Assembly: GCF_004114975.1 (NCBI RefSeq)
Contig: NZ_CP030051.1
Location: forward strand, 4,278,001 to 4,342,000
Direction: 5' to 3'
Source of the DNA: Bradyrhizobium guangdongense
Lineage (GTDB): Bacteria; Pseudomonadota; Alphaproteobacteria; Rhizobiales; Xanthobacteraceae
Length of the DNA: 64,000 bases
Shown: in pieces, positions 1-12,076 of the stretch
Position numbering within the stretch: the first letter of the stretch is position 1
How the letters are laid out: each line of letters begins with the position of its first letter
The notes under the pieces: generated by a model
The model's input: the letters and a program-made list of their open reading frames with translations, nothing else
What the model was told of the DNA's origin: nothing
Database searches by the model: none
Made by a program: the position numbers and the translations under genes

Positions 1-13
1 TGAGATCGGTCAT
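1..13 (-). CDS. start of an unidentified gene running off the left edge
   Basis: An ATG on the minus strand at 13-11 is preceded by a purine-rich ribosome-binding-site-like stretch (AGGGGA, about 7 bases upstream). It opens a reading frame beginning Met-Thr-Asp-Leu that leaves the window at once. Only four codons are visible, so nothing can be said about function, and it may not be a gene. The 112 bases between it and the oxidoreductase stop at 126 show a short GCGG/CCGC hairpin and no other clear signal. Confidence 0.3.
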
Positions 14-125
14 GGAGAGGTCCCCTTCTGAGCGCGTTGCGGTTTTTCCGCTTTCGACGGCGGCGGAATAATCGGCCGCTTTGCTCAGAAGGCAAGACCT
101 GTTTTGGCTGACCTGCGCTAACTGA

Positions 126-1265
126 TCACGACAATTTATTTGGGTTGATGAGGAATTTTTCGCCGGTGGCACGTTTGGCGTACACCGCGATGTTGGCGGG
201 ATCGAGTGCCTCCTGGAGCGACACCACCTTGGTGTAGTGGCTGGCGAAAGTGGTCTTCAATTCGCTCACGACGCGCTGACGCAGCCGCCCGATATCGGCA
301 GGTCCGATCTTCTGCAGGAAGGGAGTGAGCAGCCAGCCGCCGACGCCCCAGGCCATGCCGAAGCCGCGTGGCAGTTCGATGGGACGGATATCGAGCGCGC
401 CGTAGACATAGACCTGCTTGTGCACGCTGGAGCCGTAGCGGCTGTATTCCTTCGCGGTCTTGTTGATCGCGATCTCCATGCAGTTGAGGATGTCGCCGGC
501 GAGCTTGCCGCCGCCGATGGCATCGAAGGCGATGGTGGCGCCGGTCTCGACCAGCGCATTGGTGAGATCGTCGAGGAAGCCAGGCGCGCTGGAATCGACG
601 ACGTATTTCGCGCCGATCTTCTTCAGGATCTCCGCCTGGTCCTTGCTGCGCACGATGTTGACGAGCGGGATGCCGTCCTTGATGCAGATCTTGTTGAGCA
701 TCTGGCCGAGATTGGACGCCGCGGCGGTGTGCACCAGCGCCTTGTGGCCTTCGCGCCGCATCGTCTCGGTCATGCCGAGCGCAGTGAGCGGATTGACGAA
801 CCAGGATGCGCCTTCGGCTGCCGTGGTGCCTTCGGGCAAGGGCTGGCAGTCCCGCGCCTTGAGCGTGCGGTACTGCGCGTACATGGCGCCGCCGATCATC
901 GCGACGGTCTTGCCCATCAGCGCCTTCGCCGCCTCGGACGAGCCGGTCCTGATGACGACGCCCGCGCCCTCGTTACCGACAGGCAGGGACTGGTCGAGCC
1001 GCGCCGCCATCGCGCGCATCGCCCCCTCGGGCACCTTCGCGGTGATGACGGGCGCTTCCTTGGTGCCGGATGCCTTGGCCGTGCTCATGTCGGCCGCGCC
1101 GACCAGCAGGCCGAGGTCGGACGGGTTGATCGGCGCCGCCTCGATGCGGACGACGACCTCGTCCTCCGCGGGCTCGGGGGTCGGCACGTCGACAAGCGAG
1201 ATCTCGAGCTCTCCGCTCGTCTTGATCAGCGAACGCAATTGCAGTCCGGTCTTGCCGTCGCTCAT
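126..1265 (-). CDS. zinc-binding-dehydrogenase-like MDR oxidoreductase
   Basis: A 379-residue protein of the medium-chain dehydrogenase/reductase superfamily, quinone-oxidoreductase-like. The N-terminal GroES-like domain carries a VVRIEAAPINPSDL segment and a GNEGAGVV segment near residues 97-104. The Rossmann domain follows, with a VHTAAASNLGQM nucleotide-binding loop near residue 183 and an AKYVVDSS strand. The structural zinc cysteine cluster of classical alcohol dehydrogenases is not apparent, so an NADPH-dependent quinone or enoyl reductase is more likely than an alcohol dehydrogenase. The substrate cannot be read from sequence. The gene starts 33 bases after the enolase stop on the same strand, so co-transcription is likely. 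Confidence 0.85.
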   Translation of the reverse strand: MSDGKTGLQLRSLIKTSGELEISLVDVPTPEPAEDEVVVRIEAAPINPSDLGLLVGAADMSTAKASGTKEAPVITAKVPEGAMRAMAARLDQSLPVGNEGAGVVIRTGSSEAAKALMGKTVAMIGGAMYAQYRTLKARDCQPLPEGTTAAEGASWFVNPLTALGMTETMRREGHKALVHTAAASNLGQMLNKICIKDGIPLVNIVRSKDQAEILKKIGAKYVVDSSAPGFLDDLTNALVETGATIAFDAIGGGKLAGDILNCMEIAINKTAKEYSRYGSSVHKQVYVYGALDIRPIELPRGFGMAWGVGGWLLTPFLQKIGPADIGRLRQRVVSELKTTFASHYTKVVSLQEALDPANIAVYAKRATGEKFLINPNKLS

Positions 1266-1298
1266 GTCGATCCTCCCCTGTGGTCGTGAGGCGCCGGC

Positions 1299-2708
<1,410 letters not shown>

Positions 2709-2710
2709 TC

Positions 2711-3199
2711 ATGTCGAAAAAGTCCAGCAAATCGAATAACTCACCTGCCAACCAGGCGTCCTTGCAGCTCGGCCGTGCCGTGGAATGGCCCGATGCGCCC
2801 GAGAAGGCGAAGCTCGACCGGGTGCCGAATCCGCAAGCGGGAACCTATTATCTGGTCCGTTTCACCGTGCCGGAATTCACCTCGCTCTGCCCGGTGACGG
2901 GACAACCCGATTTCGCCCATCTGATGATCGACTACGCGCCCGGAGAATGGCTTCTGGAGTCGAAATCGCTCAAGCTCTACATCGCGAGCTTCCGCAACCA
3001 CGGCGCCTTCCATGAGGACTGCACCGTGATGATCGGCAAGCGCATTGCAGGCGAGATCAAGCCGAAATGGTTGCGCATCGGCGGCTACTGGTATCCACGC
3101 GGCGGCATCCCGATCGACGTGTTCTGGCAGACCGGCCGCGTGCCGAAGGGTCTGTGGGTGCCCGAGCAAGGCGTCGCGCCGTATCGCGGCCGGGGCTGA
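2711..3199 (+). CDS. queF: NADPH-dependent 7-cyano-7-deazaguanine reductase (type I QueF)
   Basis: A 162-residue single-domain T-fold enzyme reducing preQ0 to preQ1 in queuosine biosynthesis for tRNA. It carries the catalytic cysteine in [13 protein letters not shown], the nearby substrate Asp, the QueF motif ESKSLKLY (about residues 79-86), and the NHGAFHED histidine/glutamate segment. Its length matches the short unimodular QueF class rather than the duplicated form of E. coli. It stands alone between divergent eno and the convergent MFS gene. No preQ1 riboswitch was recognised in the 128 bases upstream. A high-scoring frame also runs antisense but has no homologue-like features. Confidence 0.95.
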   Translation: MSKKSSKSNNSPANQASLQLGRAVEWPDAPEKAKLDRVPNPQAGTYYLVRFTVPEFTSLCPVTGQPDFAHLMIDYAPGEWLLESKSLKLYIASFRNHGAFHEDCTVMIGKRIAGEIKPKWLRIGGYWYPRGGIPIDVFWQTGRVPKGLWVPEQGVAPYRGRG

Positions 3200-3233
3200 G
3201 GGACCGCAGTAAGGCAATGTTTCGGTTGCGCGG

Positions 3234-4445
3234 TTAAACCTGCGCGTCGGACGGTGCACGCGACTTGAGGAATTGCGCGCAAACAAGGCCCAGCACCGTC
3301 ATGATCGCCGCGCTCGCGAGCATCGTCGGCACCTTGCCGCCATGCTGGAGGCCAAGGCCATAGGCCAGTGGTCCCACCGTTTGCCCCATGAAGAAGAAGA
3401 ACGAGTGCAGCGACATCGCCGTCGCCCGCGCCCCGATCGACAGCTCGCTGGCAAACACCTGCAAGCAGCCATGGATCATGTAGAAGCCCCAGCCCATCGC
3501 CAGCAGGCTGAGGAATTGCAGCTTCCAGCCCGGACCGAAGGCCAACAGCGCGAGCTGCAGCGCCACGATGCCGCCGCCGGCGATCATCATCCCCTTGACG
3601 CCGAGCCGCGGCAGCATGCGCGACACGGTGAAGGTGTAGAGCAAGCCGCCGACCGCAAAGCCCGCGATCACGATGCCCGCGATCGACAGCGATTTCTCGC
3701 CGAGATCGAACAGAAACGCGGCAATGAATGGAAACAGGCCGAACACGCAGCAGCCCTCGACGAACACGGCCGAGTAGCAATAGCGCGTGTTGGGATTGGC
3801 GAAGATGGTGCGGTAGCCCTGCCGCAAGGTCTTCAGGTCCGTCTTCGGCGGCGGCGTCAGCGCGGCGCCGCGAAAGCCCGCAGCGACCGCGACGGCCGCA
3901 ATCAGGCCGAGCGCGCCAAGGATCACGAGCACGCCGCGCCAGCCGATGAAATCGCCGATGATGCCGCTCGCGGACGCGCCGAGCAGATTGCCGGTCATCG
4001 AGCCCGCCATGGTCCGCCCGATCGCGACCTGTCGCTTGGCCGGTGCAACGAGGTCGGCGGTGAGACCGAGCGCGACCGGAAACACGCCGCCGGAGGCAAT
4101 GCCGGCCAGGATGCGGGTCGCGAACAGCGCCGAGAACGTGCTCGCGAGCGCGCCGAGAATGCAGGCGACGCCGAGCAGCGCGAGGCACAGCGTCATCAAG
4201 CGGGCCTTGCCGAACAGATCGGCGGCGGCACCGATCGCCGGCTGCACGAGCGCATAGATCAGGGCAAAGCCGGCCGCTATGCTCGCAGCCGTGGCGATGC
4301 TGATCGAAAAATCCTCGGCGACATGCGGCAGCACGGGATCGAGCGCCCGCGTCGACAACGCCGCCGAGAATCCGGCGAGCGCGATGATGTTGATCGCCGG
4401 CGGAAACTTCTGCTCTTGGGACGGCCTGGTCACAGGCTGGTGCAT
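3234..4445 (-). CDS. MFS transporter
   Basis: A 403-residue major facilitator with about twelve hydrophobic segments. The MFS motif region FGKARLMTLCLALLG follows TM2, and the second half contains helices such as ILGALGLIAAVAVAAGF. It resembles drug/sugar-efflux members of the DHA family; the substrate is unknown. The ATG at 4445 overlaps the kdsA stop (TGATG, one base shared), which implies translational coupling to kdsA and fixes this start. The much longer open frame upstream is a kdsA shadow. The 3' end converges with queF, leaving 34 bases. Confidence 0.9.
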   Translation of the reverse strand: MHQPVTRPSQEQKFPPAINIIALAGFSAALSTRALDPVLPHVAEDFSISIATAASIAAGFALIYALVQPAIGAAADLFGKARLMTLCLALLGVACILGALASTFSALFATRILAGIASGGVFPVALGLTADLVAPAKRQVAIGRTMAGSMTGNLLGASASGIIGDFIGWRGVLVILGALGLIAAVAVAAGFRGAALTPPPKTDLKTLRQGYRTIFANPNTRYCYSAVFVEGCCVFGLFPFIAAFLFDLGEKSLSIAGIVIAGFAVGGLLYTFTVSRMLPRLGVKGMMIAGGGIVALQLALLAFGPGWKLQFLSLLAMGWGFYMIHGCLQVFASELSIGARATAMSLHSFFFFMGQTVGPLAYGLGLQHGGKVPTMLASAAIMTVLGLVCAQFLKSRAPSDAQV

Positions 4446-5326
4446 CAGCGCGTGATGCTTTTGGTCACTGTGTCGAACGCCATCAGCGTGCGGATCAGCT
4501 CTTCGAATTCGCGCAGCGGCACCATGTTGGGCCCGTCGGACGGCGCGCGATCCGGATCGGGGTGCGTCTCGATGAACACGCCGGCAACGCCGACGGCGAC
4601 GGCCGCGCGGGCCAGCACCGGGACGAATTCGCGCTCGCCACCGGAGGAAGCGCCCTGCCCGCCCGGCTGTTGCACCGAATGGGTGGCATCGAAGATCACG
4701 GGCGCGCGTGTCGTGCGCGCCATGATCGGCAGCGCGCGCATGTCGGAAACCAGCGTGTTGTAGCCGAACGAGACGCCGCGCTCGGTGACGAGCACGTTCG
4801 GATTGCCCGCGCTGGTGATCTTGGCGGCGACATTCGCCATGTCCCAGGGGGCGAGAAACTGGCCCTTCTTGACGTTGACGACCTTGCCGGTTGCGGCCGC
4901 GGCCAGCAGCAGATCGGTCTGCCGGCACAGGAAGGCCGGGATCTGCAGGACGTCGACGACTTGCGCCACCTCGGCGCATTGCGCGGCATCGTGTACGTCG
5001 GTCAGAACAGGCAGGCCCAGCGAGGATCGGATCTCGGCGAAGATCGGCAGCGACTGCGCGAGCCCGAGACCGCGCGCCGCCGACGCGCTGGTGCGGTTGG
5101 CCTTGTCGAACGAGGTCTTGTAGACGAGGCCGATCTTCAGCCGCGCGGCGATCTCCTTCAGCGCGGAGGCCACCTCCAGCGCGTGCTGACGGCTTTCGAG
5201 CTGGCATGGCCCGGCAATGATCGAGATCGGAAGATCATTGCCGAACTTGACCGAACCGACGGTGACGATTGGGGCTGCGGATGATGAAGAGCTCAAAGGC
5301 CAATTCCCTCGTTTCGCCGCGACCAT
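4445..5326 (-). CDS. kdsA: 3-deoxy-8-phosphooctulonate (KDO-8-P) synthase
   Basis: A 293-residue cytoplasmic enzyme condensing phosphoenolpyruvate with arabinose 5-phosphate to give KDO-8-P for the lipopolysaccharide inner core. The DAHP synthase I/KDSA fold is shown by [22 protein letters not shown] (PEP and phosphate binding), [25 protein letters not shown], a [14 protein letters not shown] segment, and the [17 protein letters not shown] metal-binding end. The first 20 or so residues (a serine-rich stretch) are longer than in most homologues, so an internal start is possible. It is upstream of, and coupled to, the MFS gene. Confidence 0.96.
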   Translation of the reverse strand: MVAAKRGNWPLSSSSSAAPIVTVGSVKFGNDLPISIIAGPCQLESRQHALEVASALKEIAARLKIGLVYKTSFDKANRTSASAARGLGLAQSLPIFAEIRSSLGLPVLTDVHDAAQCAEVAQVVDVLQIPAFLCRQTDLLLAAAATGKVVNVKKGQFLAPWDMANVAAKITSAGNPNVLVTERGVSFGYNTLVSDMRALPIMARTTRAPVIFDATHSVQQPGGQGASSGGEREFVPVLARAAVAVGVAGVFIETHPDPDRAPSDGPNMVPLREFEELIRTLMAFDTVTKSITR

Positions 5327-5423
5327 AGCGGTGATGAGGGGCCGATCAACCCTATTCGGCCTTGACGGCCAGAATATCAGGGTTGCGCGAGATGTCCCCG
5401 CCGCAACCCATACCGGAATGCTG

Positions 5424-5750
5424 CTACTTGACCGACGAGAAAGCCGTCGGAGCCAGAATCTGGCTGACGATGTTGGCGACGATCTGGCCGTCGGCCTCGC
5501 TCTCGGTGCGTGCTTTCGCCCAGTCCGGGTCGGTCACGAACTTGCCCCACTTCGCCTCGCGATCGGCAAGCGACTCCCAAGCCAGAAAATAGGTCAGCTC
5601 CTGGTTCGATTCACCGATCACAGTGGTGAAGAACCCGGCCTGCTTGATGCCGTGCTTCTCCCAGATCTTCAGCGTGGCGGTCTCGAAGCGCTTCAGCAGC
5701 GCCGGCAGACGGCCAGGCACGCAACGATACTGGCGCATTTCGTAGATCAT
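5424..5750 (-). CDS. NIPSNAP family protein
   Basis: A 108-residue protein with the NIPSNAP ferredoxin-like fold, typified by the start [15 protein letters not shown], the middle segment [16 protein letters not shown] and the [12 protein letters not shown] motif. These small proteins are common in rhizobia, often dimeric and of uncertain function. The gene is monocistronic, transcribed towards kdsA. An inverted repeat (CAACCCT at 5347-5353 with AGGGTTG at 5379-5385, enclosing a GGCC/GGCC stem) lies just downstream and could end transcription, but it has no T-tract. Confidence 0.85.
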   Translation of the reverse strand: MIYEMRQYRCVPGRLPALLKRFETATLKIWEKHGIKQAGFFTTVIGESNQELTYFLAWESLADREAKWGKFVTDPDWAKARTESEADGQIVANIVSQILAPTAFSSVK

Positions 5751-5947
5751 TCTTGTTTCCTCCCTGAACAGGTTCGGCCGTTATAACTACTCCGCCATGA
5801 TGCTGTCTTGAGCCCTGCCGGCCGCCCCCGGTGGCGTTTCGCGCATGGCTGGAGGGCCCCGGGCAACGCGCCGCATCCAGGTTCCCGCAATGCTGCCACA
5901 ATGATCGGGCCGCTAGAAAGGTTCAGTTGCGGCTCAGGTGCTGGATC

Positions 5948-6622
5948 ATGCGGATTTTGCTCGTCGAGGATGAGGCGGAGATGGCCGGTGCACTGGCCTC
6001 GGCGCTCAAGCGCTACGACATGGTGGTGGATCACGCCCCCACGCTTGTCGACGCGGAAGAAGCAATCTCCGCCGACGTCCATTCCGCCGTCCTGCTCGAC
6101 CGTCAGCTTCCCGACGGCGACGGCCTCACGCTGATCCCGAAGTTGCGGGCCCGCGCCGACGGCGTGCCGATCATCGTCCTGACCGCGCGCGGCGAGCTCG
6201 CCGACCGCATTGCCGGACTCGATGGCGGCGCCGACGACTATCTGGCCAAGCCGTTCGCGGTCGAGGAGCTGCTGGCACGGCTGCGTGCGGTACTGCGGCG
6301 GCCCGCGGGCCTGTCCCCAGACATCGTCCGCGCCGGCCGCATTGCCTTCGACCTCAGTCACCGCGAGGCCAGCATCGATGGCCAGCCGTTCGAGCTGCCG
6401 CGTCGCGAACTGCTGGTGCTCGAAGCCCTGATCCGGCGCATGGGCCGTACGGTGCTGCGTTCGGCGCTGGAAGAGGCCGTCTACAATTTCGATGACGAGA
6501 TCCAGTCCAACGCACTGGACACGCACGTCTCGCGGCTGCGTCGCAAGCTCGCTGATGCCGATGCAGGCGTCGAGATCCACGGTATTCGCGGCGTCGGCTA
6601 TCTCCTGAAGAAGCTGACATGA
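5948..6622 (+). CDS. OmpR/PhoB-type response regulator
   Basis: A 224-residue two-component response regulator. The receiver domain (1-115) has acidic pocket residues in LVEDEAEM, phospho-acceptor Asp51 in LLDRQLPDGDG, the switch Thr in IIVLTARGE and the Lys of YLAKPF. The winged-helix DNA-binding domain (about 130-222) ends with HVSRLRRKLADADAGVEIHGIRGVGYLLKK. It belongs to the QseB/TctD-like group. The frame is open further upstream, but the ATG at 5948 begins exactly at the receiver domain. The stop overlaps the histidine kinase start by four bases (ATGA). Confidence 0.95.
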   Translation: MRILLVEDEAEMAGALASALKRYDMVVDHAPTLVDAEEAISADVHSAVLLDRQLPDGDGLTLIPKLRARADGVPIIVLTARGELADRIAGLDGGADDYLAKPFAVEELLARLRAVLRRPAGLSPDIVRAGRIAFDLSHREASIDGQPFELPRRELLVLEALIRRMGRTVLRSALEEAVYNFDDEIQSNALDTHVSRLRRKLADADAGVEIHGIRGVGYLLKKLT

Positions 6623-7995
6623 GCACGCACGACGATCCCTATTGCCTGCGCTCGCGATTGAGCTGGCGTCTGCTCGCGCTGCAGGCCGCGGTGCTGGTCG
6701 CGCTGGTCGTCGTGGTCGTCGGTGCACTCTGCGCCTCAGGCTTCGTGCTGGCGGAGCGCGACGAGGACCGCGTGATCGATGTCGTGCAGCACGCGCTTGC
6801 GCGCGACGCAAGAGGCGACCTGACCTTGCGGTCGACGCCCGACCTGAAGCAATTGCGTACCGAGACGCCGGACCTGTGGTTCCTGGTCCGGGATCGCCAA
6901 GGGCAGTCGCTCAAAGAGGGCGCCGTACCGGCCGAATTCGCTGCGATCGGCGGCGGCCTCGACCAGATCAGCCAGGCGCGGCTCGGCTGGCAAATGTTCG
7001 AGGACGACCCGCGCAAGCCGCCGGCGCGGCTGAAGCGCGTCGATACCGATGCCGGCAATGTGCAGATGATCACGGCGACGCAGGGACGGCTCACCGGCGG
7101 CAAGGCGCTGCTCATGACCTCGCTGGCGTTTCTCGGCATCGCCCTGCCCGGCCTGCTCGTGATGGCAACGGCGACCTTCATCGCGACGCCGATGATCGTG
7201 CAGCGTGCCTTCCGGGGGGTGGATGCGACCGCGGACCAGGCGCGCCGCATCGACATCCATCAGCGCGGCGCGCGGCTGTCGGTAGAGCAAGTTCCGCTGG
7301 AAGTCGTGCCGCTGGTCACCGCCGTCAACGACGCGCTGGCGCGGCTCGACCAGGGCTATCTCAGGCACAAGCGTTTCGTCGCGGATGCCGCGCACGAATT
7401 GCGCACGCCGATCGCGATCCTGAACACGCGGCTGGAATCACTCGCTCCGGGACCGGACAAGACCCGGCTGCTGGAGGATGCCGCACGACTGGCGACGCTC
7501 GCCGAGCAATTACTCGACATCCAGCGGCTCGACCGCTGCGGCTCTCCCTTTGCACGCGTCGACCTCGTCGCGATCGCTCAGAGCGCGGCCGCCGATCTCG
7601 CGCCGCTGGCGATTGCCGCCGGTTACGAGCTGGCGCTCGATGCGCCGGCAACGCCGGTCGAGACGAGCGGCGATGCAGCGGCGCTGGAACGCGCGCTGAC
7701 CAATCTCGTGCAGAACGCGATCCAGCATGGCCCTCGCCGCGGCACGATCGGAATTCGCGTGAGCAAGGCCGCCTGCATCGAGGTCACCGACGAAGGTGCC
7801 GGCATTCCCGCCGATCAACGCGAGCAGATCTTCGAGCCGTTCTATCGGCTGTCGCCACTCGATCGCGGCGCCGGCCTCGGTCTCAACATGGTGCGCGAGA
7901 TCGTGGTCCTGCATGGCGGCCAGGTTGCGGTCACCGACAGCGCCGACGGCGGCACCTGCTTCAGAATGACGCTGCCGGCAATTCGGCAGAATTGA
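6619..7995 (+). CDS. sensor histidine kinase, partner of the upstream regulator
   Basis: A 458-residue membrane kinase. TM1 spans about residues 14-40, a periplasmic domain of about 120 residues follows, and TM2 (LAFLGIALPGLLVMATATFIA) lies near 168-195. A linker with the HisKA box comes next, where His259 in DAAHELRTPIAIL is the phosphorylation site. The HATPase domain shows an N box (LTNLVQNAIQHG), a G1 box (VTDEGAGIP) and a G2 box (GAGLGLNMV). The periplasmic sensor resembles the 2CSK type but the ligand is unknown. Overlap with the regulator gene shows translational coupling. Confidence 0.94.
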   Translation: MSTHDDPYCLRSRLSWRLLALQAAVLVALVVVVVGALCASGFVLAERDEDRVIDVVQHALARDARGDLTLRSTPDLKQLRTETPDLWFLVRDRQGQSLKEGAVPAEFAAIGGGLDQISQARLGWQMFEDDPRKPPARLKRVDTDAGNVQMITATQGRLTGGKALLMTSLAFLGIALPGLLVMATATFIATPMIVQRAFRGVDATADQARRIDIHQRGARLSVEQVPLEVVPLVTAVNDALARLDQGYLRHKRFVADAAHELRTPIAILNTRLESLAPGPDKTRLLEDAARLATLAEQLLDIQRLDRCGSPFARVDLVAIAQSAAADLAPLAIAAGYELALDAPATPVETSGDAAALERALTNLVQNAIQHGPRRGTIGIRVSKAACIEVTDEGAGIPADQREQIFEPFYRLSPLDRGAGLGLNMVREIVVLHGGQVAVTDSADGGTCFRMTLPAIRQN

Positions 7996-8107
7996 TTCAA
8001 TCCGTTTTCGCCGCTCATTGCGCAATGCCGCCGCAATGCACTCCGGCGACAGTGCATCCGTATCACCTCTGATCCCCCAGAGGTGCAATCGAGATGCCGG
8101 AGTGCGC

Positions 8108-10383
<2,276 letters not shown>

Positions 10384-10497
10384 CTAATCCCCAAAACCCG
10401 ATTCGCCAAAGCGATTCGTATTCCGCCCCGAAGAATCTGCGGGCCTGTGGGTGAGCCAAAACAAAGAGTGGTGACAGTGCCTTGATGGGGATTGTTG

Positions 10498-10525
10498 ATG
10501 CAGGACGGTAGCCGCCGCCCTGCAT
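10498..10525 (-). terminator. hairpin downstream of secG, possible terminator
   Basis: An 11-bp stem with one mismatch (10498-10508 with 10515-10525, arms ATGCAGGACGG and CCGCCCTGCAT) and a six-base loop sits 13 bases after the secG stop. There is no clear T-tract on the minus strand, so termination is only suggested. Confidence 0.4.
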
Positions 10526-10537
10526 GGCCCCCCTGCT

Positions 10538-10927
10538 TTATTGCGAGCGAGGCACCTGCGGGCCGCTCGGCGCTGCCGGCGCCTGCTGCTGCTGTTCGTC
10601 CGCCTTCTTCAGCGTGTCCAGGATACCGCCCGAGGTCGGCGGCGCAATCGGCGCGCCGCCGGCCGGCTGGGTCTGCGACGCCGGCTGGATGATGGAGGAC
10701 GGCGCGCGGTTGTAGCCGGCGTACCAGGACAGGAACAGGCTGGTCAGGAAGAAACCGGCAGCGAGAACCGCGGTGGTCCGCGACAGAAGATTCGCAGTGC
10801 CGCGGCTCGACATGAAGCCGGCGCCTCCGCCCATGCCGAGGCCGCCACCTTCCGATTTCTGGAGCAGGACGGCACCGATCATGACGGCAACGATCATGAG
10901 GTGGATGACGATGACAACGGTCTGCAT
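10538..10927 (-). CDS. secG: preprotein translocase subunit SecG
   Basis: A 129-residue inner-membrane protein, the accessory subunit of SecYEG. TM1 is residues 2-22 (VVIVIHLMIVAVMIGAVLLQ), followed by the conserved glycine-rich loop SEGGGLGMGGGAGFMSSRGTANLLSRTT. TM2 is about 51-70. The C-terminal tail of about 55 residues is rich in Pro, Ala and Gln, an extension usual in Bradyrhizobium-type SecG. It lies between tpiA and pyrG on the same strand, the usual alphaproteobacterial order. Confidence 0.95.
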   Translation of the reverse strand: MQTVVIVIHLMIVAVMIGAVLLQKSEGGGLGMGGGAGFMSSRGTANLLSRTTAVLAAGFFLTSLFLSWYAGYNRAPSSIIQPASQTQPAGGAPIAPPTSGGILDTLKKADEQQQQAPAAPSGPQVPRSQ

Positions 10928-11083
10928 AGTATCCTTCCGTCACAAGCGGGCGGCGCCTGACGGCGGCCGATCGCGCTTCGCGGGTTTTCCTGAAGTTGCG
11001 CGGTGTTACACGATCGGAAGGGGCATTGCCACCCCCGATCGCCCGCGGTCCGCGCTTTACGCTTAGCCGGGGGCTGCCCCCTG

Positions 11084-11111
11084 GTTAGGACAGCCCTTAG
11101 TTAGGACAGCC
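11084..11111. repeat. short tandem duplication at the tpiA stop codon
   Basis: The 12-mer GTTAGGACAGCC occurs at 11084-11095 and again at 11100-11111, a 16-base period. The tpiA stop (11097-11099) falls between the copies, so the second-last codons of tpiA are echoed just after the stop. Confidence 0.7.
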
Positions 11112-11855
11112 TTGAGCAATGGCAAGGAAATCGGCCGCCTTCAGGCTGGCGCCGCCGACCAGCGCGCCGTTGACGTTCTTCACCGCCATCAGCTCGGCCG
11201 CATTCGACGGCTTGACTGAGCCGCCGTAGAGGATCCGCATCCTGGCTCCCTCCGCCTTGAACCTGGAGGTCAGGAGTTCCCGGATAAAGCCATGAATCTG
11301 CTCGACATCCTTGGCCGTGGGGGTGAGCCCCGTGCCGATCGCCCAGACCGGCTCATAGGCCACGACCAGATTGGCGGCCGTCGAGCCGTCCGGAAGAGAG
11401 CCGCTGAGCTGGCCGCGGACGATGTCCAGGGTCTGGCCGGCATCGCGCTGGGCTTGGGTCTCGCCGATGCAGACGATCGCGATCGCCCCCGCCCGCCAGG
11501 CGGCCTCCGCCTTCTGCCGGATCAGGGCATCGCCCTCGCCGTGGTCGGCGCGGCGCTCGGAATGGCCGACGATGATGGCGGTCGCGCCCGCGTCAACCAG
11601 CATTTCGGCCGCGATGTCACCGGTATGGGCGCCGGAGGCCTTGGGATGGCAATCCTGGGCCCCCACCGCGACCTTCTTGCCGCGCGCCTTATCGGCAAAA
11701 GCCGCGATCAGGGTCGCCGGCGGGCAGACCAGCAGATCGGCCTTGCCTGATACCCCTGCCGCACCATTGAGCATGGCGTCGAATTCGGCGGCCGCGGCCT
11801 TCAGGCCGTTCATTTTCCAGTTGCCGGCGATCAGCGGTCGGAGGGCATCGGTCAT
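11097..11855 (-). CDS. tpiA: triose-phosphate isomerase
   Basis: A 252-residue TIM-barrel glycolytic/gluconeogenic enzyme interconverting dihydroxyacetone phosphate and glyceraldehyde 3-phosphate. Active-site residues visible are Asn/Lys in IAGNWKMNG, His in VGHSERR, the catalytic Glu in [13 protein letters not shown], and the phosphate-binding [10 protein letters not shown]. The ATG at 11855 is chosen over an in-frame TTG at 11870 because it gives the typical N-terminus. The gene is divergent from ppiD across 221 bases, which must hold both promoters. Confidence 0.97.
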   Translation of the reverse strand: MTDALRPLIAGNWKMNGLKAAAAEFDAMLNGAAGVSGKADLLVCPPATLIAAFADKARGKKVAVGAQDCHPKASGAHTGDIAAEMLVDAGATAIIVGHSERRADHGEGDALIRQKAEAAWRAGAIAIVCIGETQAQRDAGQTLDIVRGQLSGSLPDGSTAANLVVAYEPVWAIGTGLTPTAKDVEQIHGFIRELLTSRFKAEGARMRILYGGSVKPSNAAELMAVKNVNGALVGGASLKAADFLAIAQGCPN

Positions 11856-12076
11856 GTCAGTTTCCAGCAAATTGAGGTTTGTGCATGCGCTAGCAGAGGT
11901 ACAGCAGCAGTTCCAGAGACCCGGAGCCCATTAACGCAGCCTGGAGCAGCGGCCTGAGGCGAGGTTGCGGGGGGAAAGCCGCCACTTTATGATGGCATAT
12001 CAATTTGGTGACGCGCTTTTGCGGAATCTGCATTAAGACGCGCTCCCGTTCCCTCCTGCCAAACAAGTTGGACCAA

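Noticed and set aside
3234..5207. 657-codon frame joining a kdsA shadow to the MFS transporter
   Set aside because: The MFS protein begins at the ATG at 4445, one base overlapping the kdsA stop; residues before it are out-of-frame kdsA translation.
10928..11083. GGGGG-CTG-CCCCC hairpin near 11069-11082 as a tpiA terminator
   Set aside because: The stem is short with a bulge and there is no T-tract on the minus strand.
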